A stretch of DNA of 64,000 nt from assembly GCA_964057225.1 (NCBI GenBank), contig OZ059898.1, forward strand, positions 3,410,001 through 3,474,000. Direction: 5' to 3'. The notes below the pieces were generated by a model. That model was given only the letters and a program-made list of their open reading frames with translations, searched no databases and was not told the origin of the DNA. The position numbers were made by a program, and so were the translations under genes. This document shows positions 11,609 to 26,692 of the stretch, piece by piece (within the stretch, counting starts at the first letter, position 1; each line of letters opens with the position of its first letter). This stretch comes from Auanema rhodensis (Eukaryota; Nematoda; Chromadorea; Rhabditida; Rhabditidae).

Positions 11609-14600
11609 GGAAGCAATGTTGAGTGTACATGGAAACTCAACATACACTATTGCATCATTTTTCTAACGATCATAACTAATTTTTGTATTAAGCTTTTCTC
11701 AATGTAGTATAGTGCATTCGATGCGGATTTTTAAGCTGCGTCGATCTGTGTTATCAGATTTGCGCTAGCTTAAAAATGCACCGAGATATCAACTGATATA
11801 AGTTCACACTTATATCCTCGATTTTCACCCTGAAGAATTAATTTTCTCGTTGAATAACATTGTCCATCGTCTTTGCCTTGAAAAAAGGAATCTAAAAACA
11901 TCTACTTTTTGCTAAATTATTTTGAAATTTTCCGAAAAAATTTTTGTCAAAATGTTTTTGGAAGCAATGTTGAGTGTACATGGAAACTCAACATACACTA
12001 ATGCATCATTTTTCAAACGATCATAACTAATTTTTGTATTAAGCGTTTTTCAATGTAGTATAGTGCATTCGATGCGGATTTTTAAGCTGCGTCGATCTGT
12101 GTTATCAGATTTGCGCTAGCTTAAAAATGCACTGAGATATCAACTGATATAAATTCACACTTATATCCTCGATTTTCACCCTGAAGAAATAATTTTTTCG
12201 TTGAATAACATTGTCCATCGTCTTTGCCTTGAAAAAAGGAATCTAAAAACATCTACTTTTTGCTAAATTATTTTGAAATTTTTCGAAAAAATTTTTGTCA
12301 AAATTTTTTGGAAGCAATGTTGAGTGTACATGGAAACTCAACATACACTAATGCATCATTTTTCAAACGATCATAACTAATTTTTGTATTAAGCGTTTTT
12401 CAATGTAGTGTAGTGCATTCGATGCGGATTTTTAAGCTGCGTCGATCTGTGTTATCAGATTTGCTCTAGCTTAAAAATGCACCGAGATATCAACTGATAT
12501 AAGTTCACACTTATATCCTCGATTTTCATCCTGAAGAATTAATTTTTTCGTTGAATAACATTGTCCATCGTCTTTGCCTTGAAAAATCGAATCTAAAAAC
12601 ATCTACTTTTTGCTAAATTATTCTGAAATTTTTCGAAAAAATTTTTGTCAAAATATTTTTGGAAGCAATGTTGAGTGTACATGGAAACTCAACATACACT
12701 ATTGCATCATTTTTCTAACGATCATAACTAATTTTTGTATTAAGCTTTTCTCAATGTAGTATAGTGCATTCGATGCGGATTTTTAAGCTGCGTCGATCTG
12801 TGTTATCAGATTTGCGCTAGCTTAAAAATGCACCGAGATATCAACTGATATAAGTTCACACTTATATCCTCGATTTTCACCCTGAAGAATTAATTTTCTC
12901 GTTGAATAACATTGTCCATCGTCTTTGCCTTGAAAAAAGGAATCTAAAAACATCTACTTTTTGCTAAATTATTTTGAAATTTTCCGAAAAAATTTTTGTC
13001 AAAATGTTTTTGGAAGCAATGTTGAGTGTACATGGAAACTCAACATACACTAATGCATCATTTTTCAAACGATCATAACTAATTTTTGTATTAAGCGTTT
13101 TTCAATGTAGTGTAGTGCATTCGATGCGGATTTTTAAGCTGCGTCGATCTGTGTTATCAGATTTGCTCTAGCTCAAAAATGCACCGAGATATCAACTGAT
13201 ATAAGTTCACACTTATATCCTCGATTTTCATCCTGAAGAATTAATTTTTTCGTTGAATAACATTGTCCATCGTCTTTGCCTTGAAAAATCGAATCTAAAA
13301 ACATCTACTTTTTGCTAAATTATTTTGAAATTTTTCGAAAAAATTTTTGTCAAAATGTTTTTGGAAGCAATGTTGAGTGTACATGGAAACTCAACATACA
13401 CTAATGCATCATTTTTCAAACGATCATAACTAATTTTTGTATTAAGCTTTTCTCAATGTAGTATAGTGCATTCGATGCGGATTTTTAAGCTGCGTCGATC
13501 TGTGTTATCAGATTTGCGCTAGCTTAAAAATGCACCGAGATATCAATTGATATAAGTTCACACTTATATCCTCGATTTTCACCCTGAAGAATTAATTTTT
13601 TCGTTGAATAACATTGTCTATCGTCTTTGCCTTGAAAAATGGAATCTAAAAACATCTACTTTTTGCTAAATTATTCTGAAATTTTTCGAAAAAATTTTTG
13701 TCAAAATATTTTTGGAAGCAATGTTGAGTGTACATGGAAACTCAACATACACTATTGCATCATTTTTCTAACGATCATAACTAATTTTTGTATTAAGCTT
13801 TTCTCAATGTAGTATAGTGCATTCGATGCGGATTTTTAAGCTGCGTCGATCTGTGTTATCAGATTTGCGCTAGCTTAAAAATGCACCGAGATATCAACTG
13901 ATATAAGTTCACACTTATATCCTCGATTTTCACCCTGAAGAATTAATTTTCTCGTTGAATAACATTGTCCATCGTCTTTGCCTTGAAAAAAGGAATCTAA
14001 AAACATCTACTTTTTGCTAAATTATTTTGAAATTTTCCGAAAAAATTTTTGTCAAAATGTTTTTGGAAGCAATGTTGAGTGTACATGGAAACTCAACATA
14101 CACTAATGCATCATTTTTCAAACGATCATAACTAATTTTTGTATTAAGCGTTTTTCAATGTAGTATAGTGCATTCGATGCGGATTTTTAAGCTGCGTCGA
14201 TCTGTGTTATCAGATTTGCGCTAGCTTAAAAATGCACTGAGATATCAACTGATATAAATTCACACTTATATCCTCGATTTTCACCCTGAAGAAATAATTT
14301 TTTCGTTGAATAACATTGTCCATCGTCTTTGCCTTGAAAAAAGGAATCTAAAAACATCTACTTTTTGCTAAATTATTTTGAAATTTTTCGAAAAAATTTT
14401 TGTCAAAATTTTTTGGAAGCAATGTTGAGTGTACATGGAAACTCAACATACACTAATGCATCATTTTTCAAACGATCATAACTAATTTTTGTATTAAGCG
14501 TTTTTCAATGTAGTGTAGTGCATTCGATGCGGATTTTTAAGCTGCGTCGATCTGTGTTATCAGATTTGCTCTAGCTTAAAAATGCACCGAGATATCAACT

Positions 14601-17600
14601 GATATAAGTTCACACTTATATCCTCGATTTTCATCCTGAAGAATTAATTTTTTCGTTGAATAACATTGTCCATCGTCTTTGCCTTGAAAAATCGAATCTA
14701 AAAACATCTACTTTTCGCTAAATTATTTTGAAATTTTTCGAAAAAATTTTTGTCAAAATGTTTTTGGAAGCAATGTTGAGTGTACATGGAAACTCAACAT
14801 ACACTAATGCATCATTTTTCAAACGATCATAACTAATTTTTGTATTAAGCTTTTCTCAATGTAGTATAGTGCATTCGATGCGGATTTTTAAGCTGCGTCG
14901 ATCTGTGTTATCAGATTTGCGCTAGCTTAAAAATGCACCGAGATATCAACTGATATAAGTTCACACTTATATCCTCGATTTTCACCCTGAAGAAATAATT
15001 TTTTCGTTGAATAACATTGTCCATCGTCTTTGCCTTGAAAAAAGGAATCTAAAAACATCTACTTTTTGCTAAATTATTTTGAAATTTTTCGAAAAAATTT
15101 TTGTCAAAATTTTTTGGAAGCAATGTTGAGTGTACATGGAAACTCAACATACACTAATGCATCATTTTTCAAACGATCATAACTAATTTTTGTATCAAGC
15201 GTTTTTCAATGTAGTATAGTGCATTCGATGCGGATTTTTAAGCTGCGTCGATCTGTGTTATCAGATTTGCGCTAGCTTAAAAATGCACCGAGATATCAAC
15301 TGATATAAGTTCACACTTATATCCTCGATTTTCACCCTGAAGAAATAATTTTTTCGTTGAATAACATTGTCCATCGTCTTTGCCTTGAAAAAAGGAATCT
15401 AAAAACATCTACTTTTTGCTAAATTATTTTGAAATTTTTCGAAAAAATTTTTGTCAAAATTTTTTGGAAGCAATGTTGAGTGTACATGGAAACTCAACAT
15501 ACACTAATGCATCATTTTTCAAACGATCATAACTAATTTTTGTATCAAGCTTTTCTCAATGTAGTATAGTGCATTCGATGCGGATTTTTAAGCTGCGTCG
15601 ATCTGTGTTATCAGATTTGCGCTAGCTTAAAAATGCACCGAGATATCAACTGATATAAGTTCACACTTATATCCTCGATTTTCACCCTGAAGAATTAATT
15701 TTTTCGTTGAATAACATTGTCTATCGTCTTTGCCTTGAAAAAAGGAATCTAAAAACATCTACTTTTTGCTAAATTATTTTGAAATTTTCCGAAAAAATTT
15801 TTGTCAAAATGTTTTTGGAAGCAATGTTGAGTGTACATGGAAACTCAACATACACTATTGCATCATTTTTCAAACGATCATAACTAATTTTTGTATTAAG
15901 CGTTTTTCAATGTAGTATAGTGCATTCGATGCGGATTTTTAAGCTGCGTCGATCTGTGTTATCAGATTTGCGCTAGCTTAAAAATGCACTGAGATATCAA
16001 CTGATATAAATTCACACTTATATCCTCGATTTTCACCCTGAAGAAATAATTTTTTCGTTGAATAACATTGTCCATCGTCTTTGCCTTGAAAAAAGGAATC
16101 TAAAAACATCTACTTTTTGCTAAATTATTTTGAAATTTTTCGAAAAAATTTTTGTCAAAATTTTTTGGAAGCAATGTTGAGTGTACATGGAAACTCAACA
16201 TACACTAATGCATCATTTTTCAAACGATCATAACTAATTTTTGTATTAAGCGTTTTTCAATGTAGTGTAGTGCATTCGATGCGGATTTTTAAGCTGCGTC
16301 GATCTGTGTTATCAGATTTGCGCTAGCTTAAAAATGCACCGAGATATCAACTGATATAAGTTCACACTTATATCCTCGATTTTCATCCTGAAGAATTAAT
16401 TTTTTCGTTGAATAACATTGTCCATCGTCTTTGCCTTGAAAAATCGAATCTAAAAACATCTACTTTTCGCTAAATTATTTTGAAATTTTTCGAAAAAATT
16501 TTTGTCAAAATGTTTTTGGAAGCAATGTTGAGTGTACATGGAAACTCAACATACACTAATGCATCATTTTTCAAACGATCATAACTAATTTTTGTATCAA
16601 GCGTTTTTCAATGTAGTATAGTGCATTCGATGCGGATTTTTAAGCTGCGTCGATCTGTGTTATCAGATTTGCGCTAGCTTAAAAATGCACCGAGATATCA
16701 ACTGATATAAGTTCACACTTATATCCTCGATTTTCATCCTGAAGAATTAATTTTTTCGTTGAATAACATTGTCCATCGTCTTTGCCTTGAAAAAAGGAAT
16801 CTAAAAACATCTACTTTTTGCTAAATTATTTTGAAATTTTTCGAAAAAATTTTTGTCAAAATTTTTTGGAAGCAATGTTGAGTGTACATGGAAACTCAAC
16901 ATACACTAATGCATCATTTTTCAAACGATCATAACTAATTTTTGTATCAAGCGTTTTTCAATGTAGTATAGTGCATTCGATGCGGATTTTTAAGCTGCGT
17001 CGATCTGTGTTATCAGATTTGCGCTAGCTTAAAAATGCACCGAGATATCAATTGATATAAGTTCACACTTATATCCTCGATTTTCACCCTGAAGAATTAA
17101 TTTTTTCGTTGAATAACATTGTCTATCGTCTTTGCCTTGAAAAATGGAATCTAAAAACATCTACTTTTTGCTAAATTATTCTGAAATTTTTCGAAAAAAT
17201 TTTTGTCAAAATATTTTTGGAAGCAATGTTGAGTGTACATGGAAACTCAACATACACTATTGCATCATTTTTCTAACGATCATAACTAATTTTTGTATTA
17301 AGCTTTTCTCAATGTAGTATAGTGCATTCGATGCGGATTTTTAAGCTGCGTCGATCTGTGTTATCAGATTTGCGCTAGCTTAAAAATGCACTGAGATATC
17401 AACTGATATAAATTCACACTTATATCCTCGATTTTCACCCTGAAGAAATAATTTTTTCGTTGAATAACATTGTCCATCGTCTTTGCCTTGAAAAAAGGAA
17501 TCTAAAAACATCTACTTTTTGCTAAATTATTTTGAAATTTTTCGAAAAAATTTTTGTCAAAATTTTTTGGAAGCAATGTTGAGTGTACATGGAAACTCAA

Positions 17601-18972
17601 CATACACTAATGCATCATTTTTCAAACGATCATAACTAATTTTTGTATTAAGCGTTTTTCAATGTAGTGTAGTGCATTCGATGCGGATTTTTAAGCTGCG
17701 TCGATCTGTGTTATCAGATTTGCTCTAGCTTAAAAATGCACCGAGATATCAACTGATATAAGTTCACACTTATATCCTCGATTTTCATCCTGAAGAATTA
17801 ATTTTTTCGTTGAATAACATTGTCCATCGTCTTTGCCTTGAAAAATCGAATCTAAAAACATCTACTTTTCGCTAAATTATTTTGAAATTTTTCGAAAAAA
17901 TTTTTGTCAAAATGTTTTTGGAAGCAATGTTGAGTGTACATGGAAACTCAACATACACTAATGCATCATTTTTCAAACGATCATAACTAATTTTTGTATC
18001 AAGCGTTTTTCAATGTAGTATAGTGCATTCGATGCGGATTTTTAAGCTGCGTCGATCTGTGTTATCAGATTTGCGCTAGCTTAAAAATGCACCGAGATAT
18101 CAACTGATATAAGTTCACACTTATATCCTCGATTTTCATCCTGAAGAATTAATTTTTTCGTTGAATAACATTGTCCATCGTCTTTGCCTTGAAAAATCGA
18201 ATCTAAAAACATCTACTTTTTGCTAAATTATTTTGAAATTTTCCGAAAAAATTTTTGTCAAAATGTTTTTGGAAGCAATGTTGAGTGTACATGGAAACTC
18301 AACATACACTAATGCATCATTTTTCAAACGATCATAACTAATTTTTGTATTAAGCGTTTTTCAATGTAGTATAGTGCATTCGATGCGGATTTTTAAGCTG
18401 CGTCGATCTGTGTTATCAGATTTGCGCTAGCTTAAAAATGCACCGAGATATCAATTGATATAAGTTCACACTTATATCCTCGATTTTCACCCTGAAGAAT
18501 TAATTTTTTCGTTGAATAACATTGTCTATCGTCTTTGCCTTGAAAAATGGAATCTAAAAACATCTACTTTTTGCTAAATTATTCTGAAATTTTTCGAAAA
18601 AATTTTTGTCAAAATATTTTTGGAAGCAATGTTGAGTGTACATGGAAACTCAACATACACTAATGCATCATTTTTCAAACGATCATAACTAATTTTTGTA
18701 TTAAGCGTTTTTCAATGTAGTGTAGTGCATTCGATGCGGATTTTTAAGCTGCGTCGATCTGTGTTATCAGATTTGCTCTAGCTTAAAAATGCACCGAGAT
18801 ATCAACTGATATAAGTTCACACTTATATCCTCGATTTTCATCCTGAAGAATTAATTTTTTCGTTGAATAACATTGTCCATCGTCTTTGCCTTGAAAAATC
18901 GAATCTAAAAACATCTACTTTTCGCTAAATTATTTTGAAATTTTTCGAAAAAATTTTTGTCAAAATGTTTTT
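11609..18972. repeat. Satellite segment, alpha/beta/gamma-rich, irregular order
   Basis: This stretch contains repeated runs of alpha-, beta- and gamma-type monomers and, from about 16.5 kb, the first delta types. The order is irregular and hybrid monomers occur, for example an alpha first half joined to a beta second half starting near 17219. Copies near 15.1 and 15.5 kb are adjacent 350-bp units. No non-satellite sequence is present. Confidence 0.75.
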
Positions 18973-20726
18973 GGAAGCAATGTTGAGTGTACATGGAAAC
19001 TCAACATACACTAATGCATCATTTTTCAAACGATCATAACTAATTTTTGTATCAAGCGTTTTTCAATGTAGTATAGTGCATTCGATGCGGATTTTTAAGC
19101 TGCGTCGATCTGTGTTATCAGATTTGCGCTAGCTTAAAAATGCACCGAGATATCAACTGATATAAGTTCACACTTATATCCTCGATTTTCATCCTGAAGA
19201 ATTAATTTTTTCGTTGAATAACATTGTCCATCGTCTTTGCCTTGAAAAATCGAATCTAAAAACATCTACTTTTTGCTAAATTATTTTGAAATTTTCCGAA
19301 AAAATTTTTGTCAAAATGTTTTTGGAAGCAATGTTGAGTGTACATGGAAACTCAACATACACTAATGCATCATTTTTCAAACGATCATAACTAATTTTTG
19401 TATTAAGCGTTTTTCAATGTAGTATAGTGCATTCGATGCGGATTTTTAAGCTGCGTCGATCTGTGTTATCAGATTTGCGCTAGCTTAAAAATGCACCGAG
19501 ATATCAATTGATATAAGTTCACACTTATATCCTCGATTTTCACCCTGAAGAATTAATTTTTTCGTTGAATAACATTGTCTATCGTCTTTGCCTTGAAAAA
19601 TGGAATCTAAAAACATCTACTTTTTGCTAAATTATTCTGAAATTTTTCGAAAAAATTTTTGTCAAAATATTTTTGGAAGCAATGTTGAGTGTACATGGAA
19701 ACTCAACATACACTATTGCATCATTTTTCTAACGATCATAACTAATTTTTGTATTAAGCTTTTCTCAATGTAGTATAGTGCATTCGATGCGGATTTTTAA
19801 GCTGCGTCGATCTGTGTTATCAGATTTGCGCTAGCTTAAAAATGCACCGAGATATCAACTGATATAAGTTCACACTTATATCCTCGATTTTCACCCTGAA
19901 GAATTAATTTTCTCGTTGAATAACATTGTCCATCGTCTTTGCCTTGAAAAAAGGAATCTAAAAACATCTACTTTTTGCTAAATTATTTTGAAATTTTCCG
20001 AAAAAATTTTTGTCAAAATGTTTTTGGAAGCAATGTTGAGTGTACATGGAAACTCAACATACACTATTGCATCATTTTTCTAACGATCATAACTAATTTT
20101 TGTATTAAGCTTTTCTCAATGTAGTATAGTGCATTCGATACGGATTTTTAAGCTGCGTCGATCTGTGTTATCAGATTTGCGCTAGCTTAAAAATGCACTG
20201 AGATATCAACTGATATAAATTCACACTTATATCCTCGATTTTCACCCTGAAGAAATAATTTTTTCGTTGAATAACATTGTCCATCGTCTTTGCCTTGAAA
20301 AAAGGAATCTAAAAACATCTACTTTTTGCTAAATTATTTTGAAATTTTTCGAAAAAATTTTTGTCAAAATTTTTTGGAAGCAATGTTGAGTGTACATGGA
20401 AACTCAACATACACTAATGCATCATTTTTCAAACGATCATAACTAATTTTTGTATTAAGCGTTTTTCAATGAAGTGTAGTGCATTCGATGCGGATTTTTA
20501 AGCTGCGTCGATCTGTGTTATCAGATTTGCTCTAGCTTAAAAATGCACCGAGATATCAACTGATATAAGTTCACACTTATATCCTCGATTTTCATCCTGA
20601 AGAATTAATTTTTTCGTTGAATAACATTGTCCATCGTCTTTGCCTTGAAAAATCGAATCTAAAAACATCTACTTTTCGCTAAATTATTTTGAAATTTTTC
20701 GAAAAAATTTTTGTCAAAATGTTTTT
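18973..20726. repeat. Five-monomer cassette, copy 1 (1754 bp)
   Basis: The monomers occur in the order delta, epsilon, alpha, alpha/beta hybrid, gamma. The fourth (20026-20375) starts like alpha (CTATTGC, TCTAACG, TAAGCTTTT) and ends like beta (CACTGAG, TAAATTC, GAAATAA, G deletion), consistent with crossing-over or conversion within the monomer. Another delta follows immediately, so this is the one place where the five-monomer period is seen directly in tandem. Confidence 0.75.
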
Positions 20727-23700
20727 GGAAGCAATGTTGAGTGTACATGGAAACTCAACATACACTAATGCATCATTTTTCAAACGATCATAACTAATTT
20801 TTGTATCAAGCGTTTTTCAATGTAGTATAGTGCATTCGATGCGGATTTTTAAGCTGCGTCGATCTGTGTTATCAGATTTGCGCTAGCTTAAAAATGCACC
20901 GAGATATCAACTGATATAAGTTCACACTTATATCCTCGATTTTCATCCTGAAGAATTAATTTTTTCGTTGAATAACATTGTCCATCGTCTTTGCCTTGAA
21001 AAATTGAATCTAAAAACATCTACTTTTTGCTAAATTATTTTGAAATTTTCCGAAAAAATTTTTGTCAAAATGTTTTTGGAAGCAATGTTGAGTGTACATG
21101 GAAACTCAACATACACTAATGCATCATTTTTCAAACGATCATAACTAATTTTTGTATTAAGCGTTTTTCAATGTAGTATAGTGCATTCGATGCGGATTTT
21201 TAAGCTGCGTCGTTCTGTGTTATCAGATTTGCGCTAGCTTAAAAATGCACCGAGATATCAATTGATATAAGTTCACACTTATATCCTCGATTTTCACCCT
21301 GAAGAATTAATTTTTTCGTTGAATAACATTGTCCATCGTCTTTGCCTTGAAAAATCGAATCTAAAAACATCTACTTTTTGCTAAATTATTTTGAAATTTT
21401 CCGAAAAAATTTTTGTCAAAATATTTTTGGAAGCAATGTTGAGTGTACATGGAAACTCAACATACACTATTGCATCATTTTTCTAACGATCATAACTAAT
21501 TTTTGTATTAAGCTTTTCTCAATGTAGTATAGTGCATTCGATGCGGATTTTTAAGCTGCGTCGATCTGTGTTATCAGATTTGCGCTAGCTTAAAAATGCA
21601 CCGAGATATCAACTGATATAAGTTCACACTTATATCCTCGATTTTCACCCTGAAGAATTAATTTTCTCGTTGAATAACATTGTCCATCGTCTTTGCCTTG
21701 AAAAAAGGAATCTAAAAACATCTACTTTTTGCTAAATTATTCTGAAATTTTTCGAAAAAATTTTTGTCAAAATGTTTTTGGAAGCAATGTTGAGTGTACA
21801 TGGAAACTCAACATACACTAATGCATCATTTTTCAAACGATCATAACTAATTTTTGTATTAAGCGTTTTTCAATGTAGTGTAGTGCATTCGATGCGGATT
21901 TTTAAGCTGCGTCGATCTGTGTTATCAGATTTGCTCTAGCTTAAAAATGCACCGAGATATCAACTGATATAAGTTCACACTTATATCCTCGATTTTCATC
22001 CTGAAGAATTAATTTTTTCGTTGAATAACATTGTCCATCGTCTTTGCCTTGAAAAATCGAATCTAAAAACATCTACTTTTCGCTAAATTATTTTGAAATT
22101 TTTCGAAAAAATTTTTGTCAAAATGTTTTTGGAAGCAATGTTGAGTGTACATGGAAACTCAACATACACTAATGCATCATTTTTCAAACGATCATAACTA
22201 ATTTTTGTATCAAGCGTTTTTCAATGTAGTATAGTGCATTCGATGCGGATTTTTAAGCTGCGTCGATCTGTGTTATCAGATTTGCGCTAGCTTAAAAATG
22301 CACCGAGATATCAACTGATATAAGTTCACACTTATATCCTCGATTTTCACCCTGAAGAATTAATTTTCTCGTTGAATAACATTGTCCATCGTCTTTGCCT
22401 TGAAAAAAGGAATCTAAAAACATCTACTTTTTGCTAAATTATTTTGAAATTTTCCGAAAAAATTTTTGTCAAAATGTTTTTGGAAGCAATGTTGAGTGTA
22501 CATGGAAACTCAACATACACTAATGCATCATTTTTCAAACGATCATAACTAATTTTTGTATTAAGCGTTTTTCAATGTAGTATAGTGCATTCGATGCGGA
22601 TTTTTAAGCTGCGTCGATCTGTGTTATCAGATTTGCGCTAGCTTAAAAATGCACCGAGATATCAACTGATATAAGTTCACACTTATATCCTCGATTTTCA
22701 CCCTGAAGAATTAATTTTCTCGTTGAATAACATTGTCCATCGTCTTTGCCTTGAAAAAAGGAATCTAAAAACATCTACTTTTTGCTAAATTATTCTGAAA
22801 TTTTTCGAAAAAATTTTTGTCAAAATGTTTTTGGAAGCAATGTTGAGTGTACATGGAAACTCAACATACACTAATGCATCATTTTTCAAACGATCATAAC
22901 TAATTTTTGTATTAAGCGTTTTTCAATGTAGTGTAGTGCATTCGATGCGGATTTTTAAGCTGCGTCGATCTGTGTTATCAGATTTGCTCTAGCTTAAAAA
23001 TGCACCGAGATATCAACTGATATAAGTTCACACTTATATCCTCGATTTTCATCCTGAAGAATTAATTTTTTCGTTGAATAACATTGTCCATCGTCTTTGC
23101 CTTGAAAAATCGAATCTAAAAACATCTACTTTTCGCTAAATTATTTTGAAATTTTTCGAAAAAATTTTTGTCAAAATGTTTTTGGAAGCAATGTTGAGTG
23201 TACATGGAAACTCAACATACACTAATGCATCATTTTTCAAACGATCATAACTAATTTTTGTATCAAGCGTTTTTCAATGTAGTATAGTGCATTCGATGCG
23301 GATTTTTAAGCTGCGTCGATCTGTGTTATCAGATTTGCGCTAGCTTAAAAATGCACCGAGATATCAACTGATATAAGTTCACACTTATATCCTCGATTTT
23401 CACCCTGAAGAATTAATTTTCTCGTTGAATAACATTGTCCATCGTCTTTGCCTTGAAAAAAGGAATCTAAAAACATCTACTTTTTGCTAAATTATTTTGA
23501 AATTTTCCGAAAAAATTTTTGTCAAAATGTTTTTGGAAGCAATGTTGAGTGTACATGGAAACTCAACATACACTAATGCATCATTTTTCAAACGATCATA
23601 ACTAATTTTTGTATTAAGCGTTTTTCAATGTAGTATAGTGCATTCGATGCGGATTTTTAAGCTGCGTCGATCTGTGTTATCAGATTTGCGCTAGCTTAAA

Positions 23701-24938
23701 AATGCACCGAGATATCAACTGATATAAGTTCACACTTATATCCTCGATTTTCACCCTGAAGAATTAATTTTCTCGTTGAATAACATTGTCCATCGTCTTT
23801 GCCTTGAAAAAAGGAATCTAAAAACATCTACTTTTTGCTAAATTATTTTGAAATTTTTCGAAAAAAGTTTTGTCAAAATGTTTTTGGAAGCAATGTTGAG
23901 TGTACATGGAAACTCAACATACACTAATGCATCATTTTTCAAACGATCATAACTAATTTTTGTATCAAGCTTTTCTCAATGTAGTATAGTGCATTCGATG
24001 CGGATTTTTAAGCTGCGTCGATCTGTGTTATCAGATTTGCGCTAGCTTAAAAATGCACCGAGATATCAACTGATATAAGTTCACACTTATATCCTCGATT
24101 TTCACCCTGAAGAATTAATTTTCTCGTTGAATAACATTGTCCATCGTCTTTGCCTTGAAAAAAGGAATCTAAAAACATCTACTTTTTGCTAAATTATTTT
24201 GAAATTTTCCGAAAAAATTTTTGTCAAAATGTTTTTGGAAGCAATGTTGAGTGTACATGGAAACTCAACATACACTATTGCATCATTTTTCTAACGATCA
24301 TAACTAATTTTTGTATTAAGCTTTTCTCAATGTAGTATAGTGCATTCGATGCGGATTTTTAAGCTGCGTCGATCTGTGTTATCAGATTTGCGCTAGCTTA
24401 AAAATGCACCGAGATATCAATTGATATAAGTTCACACTTATATCCTCGATTTTCACCCTGAAGAATTAATTTTTTCGTTGAATAACATTGTCTATCGTCT
24501 TTGCCTTGAAAAATGGAATCTAAAAACATCTACTTTTTGCTAAATTATTCTGAAATTTTTCGAAAAAATTTTTGTCAAAATATTTTTGGAAGCAATGTTG
24601 AGTGTACATGGAAACTCAACATACACTATTGCATCATTTTTCTAACGATCATAACTAATTTTTGTATTAAGCTTTTCTCAATGTAGTATAGTGCATTCGA
24701 TGCGGATTTTTAAGCTGCGTCGATCTGTGTTATCAGATTTGCGCTAGCTTAAAAATGCACTGAGATATCAACTGATATAAATTCACACTTATATCCTCGA
24801 TTTTCATCCTGAAGAATTAATTTTTTCGTTGAATAACATTGTCCATCGTCTTTGCCTTGAAAAATCGAATCTAAAAACATCTACTTTTCGCTAAATTATT
24901 TTGAAATTTTTCGAAAAAATTTTTGTCAAAATGTTTTT
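20727..24938. repeat. Satellite segment between cassettes 1 and 2
   Basis: It begins delta, epsilon-like, alpha, gamma (beta missing) and then runs through three-monomer groups in which gamma is followed by a TATCAAGCG copy with TTTTCTCG and by a TATTAAGCG copy with TTTTCTCG (21.8-23.9 kb). The first CGAAAAAAGTTTTG variant of the window appears near 23866. A hybrid with an alpha start and delta/gamma-like end precedes the next cassette. No gene or other element is present. Confidence 0.7.
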
Positions 24939-26692
24939 GGAAGCAATGTTGAGTGTACATGGAAACTCAACATACACTAATGCATCATTTTTCAAACGAT
25001 CATAACTAATTTTTGTATCAAGCGTTTTTCAATGTAGTATAGTGCATTCGATGCGGATTTTTAAGCTGCGTCGATCTGTGTTATCAGATTTGCGCTAGCT
25101 TAAAAATGCACCGAGATATCAACTGATATAAGTTCACACTTATATCCTCGATTTTCATCCTGAAGAATTAATTTTTTCGTTGAATAACATTGTCCATCGT
25201 CTTTGCCTTGAAAAATCGAATCTAAAAACATCTACTTTTTGCTAAATTATTTTGAAATTTTCCGAAAAAATTTTTGTCAAAATGTTTTTGGAAGCAATGT
25301 TGAGTGTACATGGAAACTCAACATACACTAATGCATCATTTTTCAAACGATCATAACTAATTTTTGTATTAAGCGTTTTTCAATGTAGTATAGTGCATTC
25401 GATGCGGATTTTTAAGCTGCGTCGATCTGTGTTATCAGATTTGCGCTAGCTTAAAAATGCACCGAGATATCAATTGATATAAGTTCACACTTATATCCTC
25501 GATTTTCACCCTGAAGAATTAATTTTTTCGTTGAATAACATTGTCTATCGTCTTTGCCTTGAAAAATGGAATCTAAAAACATCTACTTTTTGCTAAATTA
25601 TTCTGAAATTTTTCGAAAAAATTTTTGTCAAAATATTTTTGGAAGCAATGTTGAGTGTACATGGAAACTCAACATACACTATTGCATCATTTTTCTAACG
25701 ATCATAACTAATTTTTGTATTAAGCTTTTCTCAATGTAGTATAGTGCATTCGATGCGGATTTTTAAGCTGCGTCGATCTGTGTTATCAGATTTGCGCTAG
25801 CTTAAAAATGCACCGAGATATCAACTGATATAAGTTCACACTTATATCCTCGATTTTCACCCTGAAGAATTAATTTTCTCGTTGAATAACATTGTCCATC
25901 GTCTTTGCCTTGAAAAATCGAATCTAAAAACATCTACTTTTTGCTAAATTATTTTGAAATTTTCCGAAAAAATTTTTGTCAAAATGTTTTTGGAAGCAAT
26001 GTTGAGTGTACATGGAAACTCAACATACACTAATGCATCATTTTTCAAACGATCATAACTAATTTTTGTATTAAGCGTTTTTCAATGTAGTATAGTGCAT
26101 TCGATGCGGATTTTTAAGCTGCGTCGATCTGTGTTATCAGATTTGCGCTAGCTTAAAAATGCACTGAGATATCAACTGATATAAATTCACACTTATATCC
26201 TCGATTTTCACCCTGAAGAAATAATTTTTTCGTTGAATAACATTGTCCATCGTCTTTGCCTTGAAAAAAGGAATCTAAAAACATCTACTTTTTGCTAAAT
26301 TATTTTGAAATTTTTCGAAAAAATTTTTGTCAAAATTTTTTGGAAGCAATGTTGAGTGTACATGGAAACTCAACATACACTAATGCATCATTTTTCAAAC
26401 GATCATAACTAATTTTTGTATTAAGCGTTTTTCAATGTAGTGTAGTGCATTCGATGCGGATTTTTAAGCTGCGTCGATCTGTGTTATCAGATTTGCTCTA
26501 GCTTAAAAATGCACCGAGATATCAACTGATATAAGTTCACACTTATATCCTCGATTTTCATCCTGAAGAATTAATTTTTTCGTTGAATAACATTGTCCAT
26601 CGTCTTTGCCTTGAAAAAAGGAATCTAAAAACATCTACTTTTTGCTAAATTATTTTGAAATTTTCCGAAAAAATTTTTGTCAAAATGTTTTT
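24939..26692. repeat. Five-monomer cassette, copy 2 (1754 bp)
   Basis: Delta 24939-25289, epsilon 25290-25640, alpha 25641-25991, beta 25992-26341 (350 bp), gamma 26342-26692. The alpha copy has AAATCG where alpha normally has AAAAGG, and the gamma copy ends with AAAAGG and TTTTCCG, so exchange with other types has touched two of the five. Confidence 0.75.
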
